The notes under the pieces were generated by a model. That model made no database searches and had not been told where the DNA came from. It saw only the letters and a program-made list of their open reading frames with translations. 64,000 bases of DNA from positions 124,001 to 188,000 of the forward strand of contig JAIUPT010000030.1 in NCBI GenBank assembly GCA_022315425.1, written 5' to 3'. The position numbers and the translations under genes are program-made. Shown piece by piece: positions 35,531 through 49,622 of the stretch (position 1 is its first letter; the number at the start of each line of letters is the position of its first letter). This DNA comes from Pseudevernia furfuracea. Taxonomy: Eukaryota > Ascomycota > Lecanoromycetes > Lecanorales > Parmeliaceae.

Positions 35531-36380
35531 CTCGGGCATATCCATGCTAGAGATCGAATTTCGGAGCGACAAATGCAGGTCCTAAGCGCCGTCCATTACA
35601 CGAATGTATGGGGTCACCAACCAGGATGTAGCGGCGCGGACAAACGTCCATGGCTTCGCGAGTCACGTTCTTCTTGTCCCAAAGTCATACCCCTTCTTCA
35701 CGAGCCACTCTTAACACAACGGCATTATATAAGGGTGTCTTATGATGAAATACATGAAGGGGGGCCAAACAGCCGAGAAAATTGACTTCGACACGCAGCC
35801 AGATCTCATCGTAGTTATCGGTCCTACTATAAAGGACCATCGGCTTCCCACAACCACTGCATTAGTTCGACGCATACAGCGTGCCAAGTAGGCAAGCAGG
35901 CTCTGGTTTAAAAACCCCGGGTCCAGCTTGGAGAACGTAATAAACATCTCTTTGACCCTATGGCTTTGATCTCTCTGATTGATCCTTTCCTGTTACTCTA
36001 GCCTCTCAAAAGGAGGACGACGTTGTGGGACCAACCTCAAAGCCATGTTCCTTTTACAGACCGCATAGGAATGGTGTATCCATGATAGACCAGAGACACA
36101 ACTCAGGAATCAACTTGCTTTTGGCCCTCCTTTTGATAGTGAAAAAATACCCTGTGTGACGTGAGCTCTTTAAGATTTGACAAGATGAATTTTCCGCCTT
36201 AAAAATGATGATAGTGAGGGTGGAAAGCCCAACGTTGGCTGCAGCCACGGGACTACTTCTCCACAAGATTGTCTTTTTGTCATATTACCATCCAAAACCT
36301 TTTATTACGTAAGATTACTACCCAGATCAGACAACGCCCACAACGTCGCGTTCCGCTCTCTTCAGATGCGCCTTGGATCC
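35531..36380. other. Intergenic, tail of the kinase remnant then no gene
   Basis: The first 100 bases or so may still be the kinase C-terminus (reading into HARDRISERQ). The rest shows no recognisable gene. Confidence 0.4.
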
Positions 36381-37513
36381 TCAAAAGCTTCCTCCACGTC
36401 CACCATCACCATGCACGACATCAGCCCCAGAGCTAGCACTTTCCTCCGTGGTTCCCACCAACGAGTCCTGCTTCGCCTCCTCATATGTCGCTAGCCGGAA
36501 ATTATACGGCAAATCAAAGTCTGCCTTGGGATCGCCTTCTCTTGGCAAGAAGTCCACCAACAAGCTATCCTTGACTGCGAATACCGCATCATCTGTGATA
36601 TGCTTATCCCTTCGATCGAATATTTGCGTGATGATAGGTTTGTAATTTGGTGCGCTGACGATGAAGTGGATGTGGGCTGGGCGCATCGGATGCCGGTCAA
36701 GGAGTTGAAGCAGCTTCCCAGCTGGACCGTCGAATGGGATGGGGTATGAAGTTGGGCGCAGGCAGTAGAAGTTGTATCGACCGTCTTTACCCGTTGTGAA
36801 GCGTCCTCGGAGGTTGAACTCGACCTGATTCTCGTCTTGTTGTTCGTAGAGCCCGTTAGGCGCTGTATGCCATACATCCAGTTCCGCACCTTCGATTGCT
36901 TCACCGGTCAGGTAGTCCGTAACCGTCCCATACATGAAAGTATGATCACCATCGGGTATGTTGTGCACGATGCTCTCGCCCATCTTTCGAGCGGGGGCGT
37001 TGGCGCGCCAAAAGGGGCCGAGGATCGCACTAGAGGTAGGTGCGTCTGTAGCGTATGTAGCAAGCTTGTAGGTGATCTCGTCGACGAGAGATCAAGTCCA
37101 ATGACACCAGAAAGGAGTTGGCCTTCATTGCGCTTGTCAGTGGACATGCGGCCGGCTTCGTTGATCTGAATGCGAAAGAGCAAAGTGTCAGCAGAAGAGC
37201 AATGGACTCTGGGACAGGAGCATGCCATCTCAACGCCTGCCATCCATTCGTCAACCGTTATCTCGTTCTCTCTAGCAAAGTCGTGCACGTGTCGTATCAG
37301 GCTGGCCATGACCTTCCGCATGCGCGGTCATGCTTTGGGGCCTGTTGCATTGATAACGCTTTGGGTAAAGTGTGGGTCGAAGCGGTCTGTCTGTGACATG
37401 ATCGTGGACTGGCCTCCAGAGATGCCATTGGTATGACTCTGACTTCCATCTGTGTTCATTTGAGAGTGGCTCTCCTCTGGGGCGAGGGTAATAGGCTCTT
37501 GCATTTGTGGCAT
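36381..37513 (-). pseudogene. Intradiol ring-cleavage dioxygenase (hydroxyquinol/catechol type), inactivated
   Basis: The minus strand encodes a full intradiol dioxygenase from about 37513 (MPQMQEPITL). The N-terminal helical domain has DRFDPHFTQSVINATGPKA, SLIRHVHDFARENEITVDEW, INEAGRMSTDKRNEGQLLSG and ILGPFWRANAPARKMG. The catalytic domain has DVWHTAPNGLYEQ, YNFYCLRPTSYPIP and RPAHIHF, so all four Fe(III) ligands (Tyr, Tyr, His, His) are present. Three defects interrupt it. An in-frame TGA lies at 37328-37330, where GPKA should continue into PRMRKVM. A 60-bp intron at 37166..37225 has a non-standard donor GCATGC. One nucleotide is missing near 37086-37093, between GLD and LVDEITYKLATYA. Such enzymes open hydroxyquinol or catechol rings in aromatic degradation. 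The clean catalytic half suggests recent loss. Confidence 0.85.
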
Positions 37514-37960
37514 ATTGAGAACAGGCTGAGATGTAGAGTGAAAGAAAAAGAAGAGCATTCAGCAGGAGAATAGCACGTGAAAAAATACGGGGAGAAGCAT
37601 TGAGGCTCAGGGCAATTTAACGAAAAAATGTTGAAAACAATATCCGCAATGCGGATACTCGATGCCGCTTCCGACTTCCGAGATTCCGGATGAAGCACCA
37701 AATGGACGGCGGGACACATCTCCGTTGCCAGACTGTTCGAGAATTATTTCTGAGAACAAACTGTACAATAAGGACGCCTAGACAGTAGACAGCTGCTGAT
37801 CATTCGCGCGACATTGACGAGCCAAATTTACAGTAATTCTGAAGGCGGCAAATTAAGCGCCACTAAGCGCGGGGACTCCTAATAAAGTAGCGAACTTGAG
37901 AATCAACGTCTCTAAACATATCGACAACCATTTACCTGACCACAAGCACGCTTAGCAGTT
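37514..37960. promoter_or_regulatory. Divergent intergenic region, dioxygenase / complex I subunit
   Basis: About 450 bp between the dioxygenase start (minus) and the complex I subunit start (plus). It must contain the promoter of the latter. No motif is claimed. Confidence 0.4.
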
Positions 37961-38452
37961 ATGGCATCGGGCTATGGACTTGCCGGTGGTGAGTGCTTCC
38001 AGCGACCCTGAGGCCTAACTATCCAATCGCTCGGAATAAGGCGAGAAGTCCGCATCCACAGCTAAGATTTCCACCAGGCCCCTCACGCTGCTTTCCCTTT
38101 TGGCAGGAACTCCTAGCTTGCTATGTGGTGAATACCGACACAGGCGACATGTCAGGAGGACGAAAATGCCTACCAGCGTTGGAGGATTACTACGAATGTC
38201 TGCACCACAAGAAGGAGGTCAGTCAACTATGTTATTCCGCCTTTCCAAAGCTTCCTCGGCCGCGCAGCGAAAATGCTGATCGAGGAATTTCTTGGTTAGG
38301 CAGCGAGAACAAGGGCACTACAGCATGCATACAGAAGAGCAGAAGCCGCACACCCGAGAGAGAATGCGCCGAAGGCGGGCACGATCAGAGGTCTAGGGTT
38401 GTTGGGTAGGGAAGAAGATACGAAGAAAGTATTAGCGGGGACATCAAAGTGA
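37961..38452 (+). CDS. NADH:ubiquinone oxidoreductase 15-kDa (NDUFS5-type) subunit
   Basis: Exons 37961..37988, 38078..38217 and 38300..38452, introns of 89 and 82 bp, phases consistent, 106 residues. The start is MASGYGLAGG, completed across intron 1. The core has twin CX9C motifs, CFPFWQELLAC and CLPALEDYYEC, the signature of intermembrane-space proteins folded by Mia40, followed by LHHKKEAARTRALQHAY. The length and motif order match the fungal NDUFS5 homologue, an accessory subunit on the intermembrane-space face of complex I. There is no cleavable presequence, as expected. The acceptor of intron 2 is the TTAG at 38296-38299; the CAG just downstream would break the frame. Confidence 0.9.
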
Positions 38453-38949
38453 GAGTGATCTTTGTACTCTACTGGGGCAATGGATCAGGCGTTTGGCTAG
38501 GGTTATTTGTTGCTCTGCTAGAGGAGCATTTGGTCCATGTGGTGACTACTGTCAACTGGAACTCAAGAGTCTCTTGACTTGATATCAAAACAGATTCGCT
38601 TACTACATCTGTGTAAAAGCCCTCCCCGGGGGGGCCCATGGAGTAGAGAGTAGCGTCAGTGTAGCGAGCCTCCCTATAAAATAGTACTAACTCGTTCATG
38701 GCTGTCAATCCTGCTCTCCCCCACAGCCCTAGTACATTATTACCCGATCCTACTCCTTCAAACTCAACTTAAAAGTTTGGTGGTTCGGTTTCCCGCACTA
38801 GCGCCCAAGACTAACACCAAAAAGGCTTGGCATGCCTTATTTTAAATCACGCTAAGAGTCGAGTCAAATCTGGCCCCGTCCTCGCCGTCCTTGCGACCCT
38901 TTTACGCTGAGTGCCAACGTCGCGTTGTCGAAAACACAAACTCATCACT
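38453..38949. other. Intergenic between the complex I subunit and BBP
   Basis: About 500 bp holding the 3' flank of the first gene and the BBP promoter and leader. No other gene seen. Confidence 0.5.
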
Positions 38950-41239
38950 ATGGCTTGGCGCAATCAAGGAATCACAGGCTCGAACAACATTCCCTTGGGG
39001 GCTCGTCGTCGCTTTGGTGGCAGCGACTCAGCTCCGCCACCTGACGATGGAGGCTACAACCCATCTCAGCCTCAAGCAGGTTTATCTGATGGGAATTACA
39101 AGCGTGGTCGAAGCCCGGAGAGAAGTATGCTTACCTGTCTGTGCGGTCATAGCAATCTAGCTAACACAGTCACAGCTGAGGTCGTTGTCGATGGAGAGAG
39201 GCGCCGCAAGAAGAGAAATCGATGGGGGGACGCTGCAGAAAACAAGGCCGCCGGCTTGATGGGCTTGCCTACTATGATAAAAGCAAATATGACAACTGAA
39301 CAACTCGAAGCATACACCTTGCATTTGCGCATTCAAGAAATCAGTGAAAAGCTAAGAATCAACGACGTAGTGCCAGCAGATGGCGACAGGTATGTTCCCA
39401 AGTATCGAGCCTTCACAACATCCTCTTAACTCACTATAATCTAGGTCCCCATCTCCTCCGCCTCAATATGACAACTTTGGTCGTCGTGTCAATACTCGCG
39501 AGTACCGTTACCGCAAGCGCCTTGAAGATGAGCGTCATAAACAAATCGAAAAGGCTATGAAGATCATTCCTAACTACCATCCACCGTCTGATTACAGACG
39601 TCCAACTAAGACACAGGAGAAGGTCTATGTGCCGGTCAATGATTACCCAGAGATTAACTTCAGTACGATAACTAACCCTATCCTAACCCTTTCCTTTTGT
39701 CATCTTTCCTACTTGGTGATGCGTGCGGCATCCCTTGGAGGATGCGGCATTTGTCACCGCTAACCCCTAATGCCACACTCACACTGTCATTATCTTTTTG
39801 ACTTGCAAAGACTAACACTTAGCTTGCGCTACTCTACTAAAGTTGGACTACTCATCGGGCCTCGTGGCAACACGTTAAAGAAGATGGAAACAGAGTCTCT
39901 CGCAAAAATTGCCATTCGAGGCAAAGGATCTGTCAAAGAAGGAAAGGGTCGATCTGACGCAGCTCACACCAGCAACCAGGAAGAAGATTTGCACTGTTTG
40001 ATCATGGCCGACACCGAAGAGAAGGTCAACAAGGCGAAGAAGCTTATTCACAACGTTATCGAAACAGCAAGTCACCACCATCCAATCTCATAGTGTCTAT
40101 TAGCTAATAGATACCAGGCTGCCTCCATTCCTGAGGGTCAGAACGAGCTCAAGCGCAATCAGCTCCGTGAGCTTGCAGCCCTCAATGGTACGCTTCGTGA
40201 TGATGAGAATCAGGCATGCCAGAACTGTAAGTGGAATCACTTGAGATTGTTCAGAGCATACACTAAAGGTTCACCAGGCGGTCAAATCGGCCATCGCAAA
40301 TACGACTGCCCTGAGCAGCGCAATTTCACTGCCAATATCATCTGTCGTGTCTGTGGCAATGCAGGCCATATGGCTCGAGACTGTCCTGACAGACAACGTG
40401 GAGCTGATTGGCGAAACGGTCCCCCAGGAGGAGCTGCGCCTGGTCGCCCTACTGCTGGACGGATTGGTGGTGGAGATGCTGTCGACCGCGAATATGAGGT
40501 GAGCTATGTCAACAGTGAAAGACAAGCAAATACAAGGACTAATACAATTGCAGCAACTCATGAACGAACTCTCTGGCGGTGCTCCCACCGGTGATGCACC
40601 ACAACGTATCGAAGCTGGACCTGGCGGATATGACAACGGCCGCGACGGCTACGCAGGTGGAGAAGGAGATCGTGACCTCAAACCATGGCAGCGTGGACCC
40701 ACGGGTGCTGCTGCTCCCTGGCAACAACGCGGCGGAGATGACCGTCGTGAAGACTACAATCGTGATGGAGGTGCCGCACCACCATGGGCGGCTGGCCGCG
40801 GCGGTGGCGATAACTACGGCGGTTATGAACAAGGTGGTGGTTATGGGGGTCCTCCCGGCGGTGCAGCTGCTCCTTGGCAACGACAGGAGAACGCTCCTCC
40901 ACCTCCTCCCTCAGGCGATCAATATGGCTATGGTGGATATCCAGGAGGCTATGGAGGCGCAAGCGGCGGTTACGGTGCTCAACCGGCCATGGGTGCTCCT
41001 CCTGGCCTTGGTGGCGGGGCCGGTGGTCTTGGTGCTCCACCAGGTCTGGGTGCTCTATTCCAGAACTACGGCGCGAATGGGGCTGCAGGTGGCGCTCCAC
41101 CACCACCACCTTCAGATGATCTTCCTCCACCAGTAAGCTGCCCTCTCTCTGTGTCCAAAAGAAATCCAAAAGAAATGCACTAATCCATCAATAGCCTCCA
41201 AGCGACCAGCCTCCCCCACCTCCCCCACCTGGGGCCTAG
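38950..41239 (+). CDS. MSL5: Branchpoint-binding protein BBP/SF1
   Basis: Eight exons, 38950..39124, 39176..39389, 39445..39662, 39843..40066, 40118..40226, 40278..40498, 40554..41132 and 41195..41239, giving 594 residues with all phases consistent. It recognises the intron branchpoint during early spliceosome assembly, bridging to the U2AF-type factor. In order: a basic segment [11 protein letters not shown] with the conserved Trp of the U2AF-ligand motif; the SF1 helix-hairpin region ([20 protein letters not shown]); a KH-QUA2 RNA-binding domain at about residues 190-290 ([19 protein letters not shown]); two CCHC zinc knuckles, [14 protein letters not shown] and [14 protein letters not shown]; then a Gly/Tyr/Pro-rich tail. 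Intron 4 is GC-AG with donor GCAAGT; every other intron here is GT-AG. No lesion seen. Confidence 0.97.
40067..40117 (+). other. GC-AG intron in the BBP gene
   Basis: 51-bp intron with donor GCAAGT (consensus for GC-AG introns), a likely branch TAGCTAATAG and acceptor ACCAG. It is the only choice that restores the invariant VIETAASIPEG sequence. The nearby GT four bases downstream gives an early stop. Confidence 0.85.
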
Positions 41240-41938
41240 GCCGTCGAAGCCTTTCTTACAAAATCTCGCTGTTAGTCTGGTCGTTGAGGCGATGAAATAC
41301 CGACGGCTTCTGGCTCGGAAGTGGGTCTCTAATAATTAGCTTGGCTTCTTGACAAGAGGAGATCGCATCCGTGCAGCAAGGACGTTTCATTCGATAATCA
41401 ATTATACGGTACTTGGTCGAATGTCAATAAAATACAATGCTTCTCGTTCTGAAGTGTGAAACGAAGAGGCAGCAATCCGCATCCCTGGTCGTGCCTCCGC
41501 ATGTCGGACGTTTCGAGTAGTTAGACAGATGGGTTTCTAAAGGCAGACCACAAGTCAATCATTCAATTAAGCATATTCCGACGACAAGACGATGTCTAAG
41601 ACTTGCAGTTGCACATCATCGAGAATAGCACCGGGATTTTCGAGTCGCGATATCTTAGACTTTGAGCCAACGACAACAAAACCAATTGACCTTTTCACAC
41701 TCCGGCTAGATTACAGTTACTTCAGTCGAGGTTTGCCTCTTCCAATGCCACAAACGTAGACCTCCCACCCAAGGCATGCTCGAACCCCTCATCTCAATCG
41801 ATAGAAATAAATATATGATTGATGTACAAAGAAGCGAACTTCCCACCACCAACCAACCAACCAACCAATCAATCACCATCATCATCATCACCATCACCAT
41901 CATCATCTCCCCTGAACCCTCCTTGACTCGCCTCTCAA
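41240..41938. other. Convergent 3' flanks with simple repeats
   Basis: About 700 bp between the BBP and cellulase stop codons. Contains (ACCA)n, (ATC)n and (ATCA)n tracts at about 41848-41952, which run into the last codons of the cellulase gene. No gene seen. Confidence 0.6.
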
Positions 41939-44251
<2,313 letters not shown>

Positions 44252-45520
44252 TGTAGGAAAATCAAAGCAGCGTCAGGTAACGAATGTGGGAGTGAGACTG
44301 AGAGGCAGCAACACTATATGTGACCCAAAGGAATGTGGTGAACGCTGCCGTAAGGACTGAAATGCACACCAGACAAAAAGAGAGACAAAAAGACGTTAAG
44401 AGTTTGAAGTGGATGCATCCAGTAGAAGAAGTATATAAGCCGTCTATGTGCCATCTCGGATAGAGGAAGGAGACAGACGAATTCGAAACACCGCTCTTTG
44501 ACATCGTCATCCTTCATCACAGGCGGGGTGCATCTAAGAGATTGGATCTGGCCATCGTGAAAATCATAGGGTGGCATTTCACGTGGTGCAGGGTTTTTAC
44601 CGTCATTATGATGTCCTGGCGCCTATATCGCATTGATAGTGGGGGAGGATGAAACGGTCGTCATCCCACTTCGGCCGATGTGAGCGCTGCCGTAAGAGAA
44701 ACAAACAGCGATTGATCAAATGCGCAATAGCATCAGCGAGGCACGAGAAGCTGTTACATCAGTCATTAGATGCTTGGTGAGGAAAAAGGAGGGTTCAACG
44801 GGGATCGAGGCAAAGAATAATGTTAGTGAGGGGAAGAAGTAAGATACAGTACAGTATAAGATAAGTTTGTTTCAAGTGTTGCCCGGCTTTTACTGTAAGC
44901 GACCCGCTCCTAATTAACCCTTGCGCTCCAGTCTCCACCACAGACCTCGGAGATTTATTCGAATTAAGAAGCTGCCATGAGGGACATCCATCCCAAAGAC
45001 CCTTACATGGTCTTCAGCGGACCCGTAAGCTCTGACGGAGATACCGTGTTTCACGGGGTATCCTCAACGGCACGTAAATCAAGCTGCCTGCATCGAGGAG
45101 GCTCGCCTAGGATTTTTGGTTTCTTGACTCCACCATTCAATCTAGGCGAACAGTGAGACTCAGTGGTGAACACGGACTCCAATTTGAATGAACCTTGATG
45201 GCCCGTAGACTATAGATTGCTGCAGGTAGCTGTGCCTGTGCGGCGGAGGGATATTTCTCCACTGCTAAAAGCTCCACAATGTAATGCTTCCAGATTGCAG
45301 GACGGTCCAGTCAGACGATTAGGAATCAACTCGTTAATGGAAATCGGTCTGAAGGATCATCATCCCGTCCTCCTCTGCATTCCGTCTCCATAATCCTCTC
45401 ACATTCTTCTTCATGTTTTGCTGGAACACATGTAAGCCGTATGTCGTCATACTCAAACCGCTCCGTCAATAATGCATCGTTCGTGTTGGTGTATATGTGC
45501 TTTAAACTTGCACATACGGT
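44252..45520. other. Cellulase promoter region and transcription-factor 3' flank
   Basis: About 1.27 kb. The part next to 44251 is the cellulase upstream region. No gene is seen, and I do not claim specific regulator sites. Confidence 0.45.
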
Positions 45521-48148
45521 TTAGACTTGCTCGAAGAGGGGCGTCCCCGGAAGACCGCCAGGGAGACCCTGAACCCCACTGCCATTCACGTTCCTAGTCG
45601 GCGCACCACCCGCAGTCCCAAGACCGGGCGAAGGAGTAGGCGTCGAGCCAGGCCAGGTCCAAAGTGAATCAAAGTCGATGAATTCTTCTGTGCCGGAGGA
45701 AGGGTCATCAGAGCGGTTGGGAAGCACAGTATTTGTCAGATCCAAAAGCCCTGAGAAGGAGTCAAATTGTGGCATGGAGGGTGGGCCCAAGGTAGCGAAG
45801 TCTGATAGCTTCGGTGTTGAGTTGGAAGCGGGAACAGAAATCTCAGAGGGTGCCGTGGTAGCCCCTGGTAGTGGGGACATTGGGGCGAAACCGGATGTGA
45901 ACGGAGGCGGAATGGTTTGAACGTCCGGTCCCGGTGACAGGGTTGGGAGAGGGGTCTGATAGGCAGGAGGGTGAAGCTGGAAAGCTGACGAGTTTCCATG
46001 CCTGTTGATGACGTTACGAAACTCTATGAGAATGTGAGCCGCACGTTTTGCTTGCGGATCCATGTCACCGCAGTAGGACATAATCGTGATCGAATTAGCT
46101 ATACATTGCTTGGTCAATGCGCTTGATGAAGCCGGACGAGCGAATTCGTTGGAGAAGATGATGAGCGCAGCAGCAAAGACACAGTAAGTGACGAATGGGT
46201 TGAGTTTTGGAAGATATCGGCCTTCATACGCATTCTGCACAATGGCAATAGTGTGTGTCGAGGCAGTCAAACAGGCGTCAGAGAACTTCTCCATTTTTCG
46301 CGATCGCCGAGGCCATTCGTTGGCGCCAAGACGCGTTTGTTGAATTTCTGCACTGAGAAGATAGAGGAAAAATGGTCGCGTGAGCAAGATGATCGAATGG
46401 CAGTAGATTTGATTTGAGTGAAGTATGGCAATGGCTTGTCTGCGGTTGTGGCGGGATGCCTGACGCCAATGTAGAGCCGGGGAGAGATTCTCCGGCCAGC
46501 TCTTGCACTGATCTGCCAGCTCTTGGGCAAGTCTGGTTGATATTTTACGTTGCAGATAGACTTTTTTGAGTACGAGGCCAACCACATGACAGCTGCGAAC
46601 GGCGGCTTCCAGCCCAGCCGTGCAATATTGCTGAGGATTGAGCCGTGGCGCAGAGTACAGACTTGAGGGTGGATTGAGAGCTTCCTCGGAGCATTCTTCG
46701 TCCGCTATTGCCATTGGGCGACCAAGTGAGGCACTTAGAAAACGATCCAGAATAAATAACGATCGCCAAATGTTTCTACGAGCAGATTGCTGCTCCGCAG
46801 TGAAGATAATGAAGGTCTCATCACGATGTAATCCGAGTGTATATGCTGTGCGCACCGCCATACCTGTTTGAAGTCAGTAGGGAACAGCATCAGATTTAAA
46901 GAGCTAGATTGAGATGAGCAATACCAATATAGGAAAATGCTGGATTTCTCCTGGATCTCAGTAGCATGTACAGAGCCATAAGGAGCAAAGCTTGTATCGA
47001 CCAGAGATCGGCATCTTCAAAGCCAATAACGGGATTGCTGAAGCTTTTGGCGTTCAAAAAAAAGACCTCTGATTGATCAGGGTAAGTCGCTCTCAATGAG
47101 TCGATGATCTCGGCTTCCAAGGTCCCGGGTTCAGGCGTAGCAAATGAGAGTCCAATTGCGAATACGAGGTTGAGATGACAAAGAAAAATGTGATCGACTG
47201 AGAGAGGGTCTGAATAGCACCTGTCCATCTTTTCGAGAAATTCTTTCTCGTCGAACACCTCCATCAAAGCGTACGTCTATGATGGATCAGTGGTGTATAA
47301 TGGACTGGCTTCTATCAATACTGACATTGACAAAAAATGAGTCCACAAGAATCAACGCAGTCTGCTTCTCAGGCAGCAAATGGGTAAGCTCCGCGTCTGG
47401 TGGCAATGGGAACACTGTCTCCTTGATCTTGTGTCGTTCTGGGTCCATGGTAAACGGTGAAGGACCCACTGTAGTCTCAACGATCATGCGAAGTAGCTGC
47501 AAGAAAGAGAGGGTAGAGGCGTCGCCGATGTATATTAATCTTCCGGTGCCATCTTCCAACATTCGAGTCATTGTATGATTGTCCGCTTCTTCGTCCCCAC
47601 CACTATTAGACGCATGATCAGAGTGCATTTTTATGTCTGGTTTCAAGTGGGCTCTGGGTGGGAAATAATCTATGGATCTGGCAGCATCTCCAATGGATGG
47701 TGTGCTTATACCGGGGCGGTGAGTTCGCAGACCTAGAGGTGCGTCTGGGACGTAGTTGGCAGCTGATGGGCTTGCTCCGTTCTTCTGGGAAGCAGATCTA
47801 CTGGAGACGTCGCTTTCTTTGGCGCGGCGTTTGGCCGAAGGCTGGGTAGGGGAGGCTCCATCATGAGCATGGTCGGTGGTATTGTAGGTACAAGTGAAGT
47901 GTTTCTTGTCGCAAGTGCCGCAGGGCTGCTCGCCGTCACACTGATGAAGGGTTAGCTGTGAGAGCAAGAAAGGTTGTTTGGCGCGCAAACGGATAAAGAA
48001 AGTACTGGTAGTCTAGTGGTAGATATATGGGTCAAGCTCGGAGGGGCAGTCGAAGGAAAGGAGGAACCTTTTGCTTTCTCCGTTTACAACTGTCACACGC
48101 GTTGGCAGTTCGCTGTCTCTTGTCTGGCTCGACCTTTGGCCGAGTCAT
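45521..48148 (-). CDS. Zn2Cys6 transcription factor with fungal-specific regulatory domain
   Basis: Four exons, complement of 45521..46863, 46925..47276, 47332..47940 and 48068..48148, introns 55-127 bp, 794 residues. The zinc cluster is interrupted by the first intron and reads ACDSCKRRKQK then CDGEQPCGTC and CTYN, i.e. C-x2-C-x6-C-x5-C-x2-C-x6-C at residues 18-44, close to the N-terminus as usual. The middle homology region has the standard texture: AVRTAYTLGLHRDE, RRNIWRSLFILDRFLSASLGRP. The tail is Pro/Ser/Thr-rich. The first donor is a weak GTTCCT, so that junction is less certain, but it is the only one that completes the zinc cluster. It lies next to the GH5 cellulase, both on the minus strand; a regulatory link is possible but unproven. 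Confidence 0.9.
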
Positions 48149-48462
48149 AGTGCGTGGTGGAGGAGGTGTATGGTCATGTGGTTTCGTGTCCTCTCACATC
48201 AGCAGTGTGCGATAGCTAGCGAATGGGTCGAGTAGGTTGGCGGAAGTATGAGAATTTCAGTTGAGTAGGCGCAGGAATGGCGGAAGAATTGAAGAGGATG
48301 TTCTCGACAAGCCACATTATTTCTACCGTCATAATGTCATTTCTGCGCCAATCCTACGCTAAGGTCGCTTCTCCATACCGGAATTCAATTGCTGTGTCAA
48401 GAGCTTTAAAAAGACCATCGACCTTCTCAAGTGGAGCATGAATGTTATATTTTTCACTCGCA

Positions 48463-49228
48463 CTACATATCTGCCCATCGTACATCTGTATAATCCCTCG
48501 TGGGGTAGTAAATCGTACCCCTCCCCGGGTTGTGCGCCTGGGGATAGCTAAATCCCGGCCCTGGCACAAGAAACTTCACTTCGACGTTCATTCCCATGCC
48601 CTCAAAAGATACTGAGGTGAACTCTGACTCCAAGATCTGGGTCATCAGGGTTGGAAGAGAACCTAAAGTTCGTGAATGGGAACACCGGGTGTCGAGAATA
48701 GTACATGTCGTAGGTCCCCGTGAATCCCAATGCTGTCATTGCTATCATGTTTCGGGCAAAGTTCCTCACAAAGGCCCAGGGGATGCCTTGCCGTACACCG
48801 CCGTCATACACAACGTTCATTGTCAATTGCAGATGTCCCATAGTCATGACCAGCGCTTGCTGAGGTGGCCAAACGCTCCAGGGAGCGAGCGCATTGTACA
48901 AGATAGCATGGTAAAACAGCTCGAGCGAATGGGCTGCCACTGCGATTGGAATGCTGCTGCTCAAGATATCGATCCTTCTGATCCTTAAGTCGTCACTTTG
49001 CTCATCGTCTCGCTTGCTCATTGCATCTGCCGGCCTGAGTGACACATGGTGGCCCTTGTAGTTGCCCTGAGACGACGGGTGTTGTGGCATGATCGCGGGG
49101 CCTTGGCTTTTGTCTGGACTTGAATGCTCATCACCGTCTGGTAAAACAAAAGCATATGCCAGGACATTGAGGAAGAGGAGGACACTGTCGATATAGAGAG
49201 CCCAAGACATGTGCATTTTGATATCCAA
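48463..49228 (-). CDS. Small secreted or membrane-anchored protein of unknown function
   Basis: Exons complement of 48463..48560 and 48613..49228, with a 52-bp intron (donor GTATCT, acceptor GCCAG), phase-consistent, 237 residues. The N-terminus MHMSWALYIDSVLLFLNVLAYAF is a signal peptide or membrane anchor. Downstream there is IPIAVAAHSLELFYHAILYN, FARNMIAMTALGFTGTYDMY and, after the intron, FSYPQAHNPGRGTIYYPTRD. I do not recognise the family. The intron sequence itself reads as a protein-like open frame (EGMGMNVEVKFLVPG), so the alternative is a gene with a one-base frameshift and no intron; transcripts would decide. The start may be at 49228 or a few codons downstream (MHM). Confidence 0.5.
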
Positions 49229-49622
49229 TGCTTGCTATACAAGGAGTGCCCATTGCTCTTATTATCAATTGCATAGCAAAAGTTAATACCTTGCAAATTT
49301 TCTACTACTTTCGTGAGTGAAAATATGTCGCGTGCTGCGGCTTTACCAGAGGAAGGGTAGAGTATCAGTCAAGGCTCAGTGGAGATATTCGGTGTGCGAT
49401 CATGTAGCGAACGATTATCTGGCGATCCTACCGCAGATCCACCTTTATTGGCGCAACACAGCAATCACCAAGCGCATATCGGTGAATTGGATAGAACGAG
49501 ATGGATGATATCTCTGAACTGATACTAATCAAGGTTGAGGCCTTTGATATGAGCCTTTTTTTTATGGCGTGGCCCCCGAGCCATGGCTATTTGCGCGTGT
49601 TTCAATTGGTTCGAGCAACCAT
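49229..49622. other. Intergenic, no gene seen
   Basis: About 390 bp upstream of the preceding minus-strand gene and downstream of the RRM-fragment gene. Nothing recognised. Confidence 0.45.

Noticed and set aside
48005..48065. Possible tRNA: an A-box-like TAGTCTAGTGG on the plus strand
   Set aside because: No B box and no acceptor stem could be found; it lies in an intron of the transcription factor gene.
48354..48569. Minus frame reading LEKVDGLFKALDTAIEF after the secreted-protein gene
   Set aside because: It needs a further frameshift from the upstream exon. A clean 52-bp intron model ends the protein at 48463 without it.
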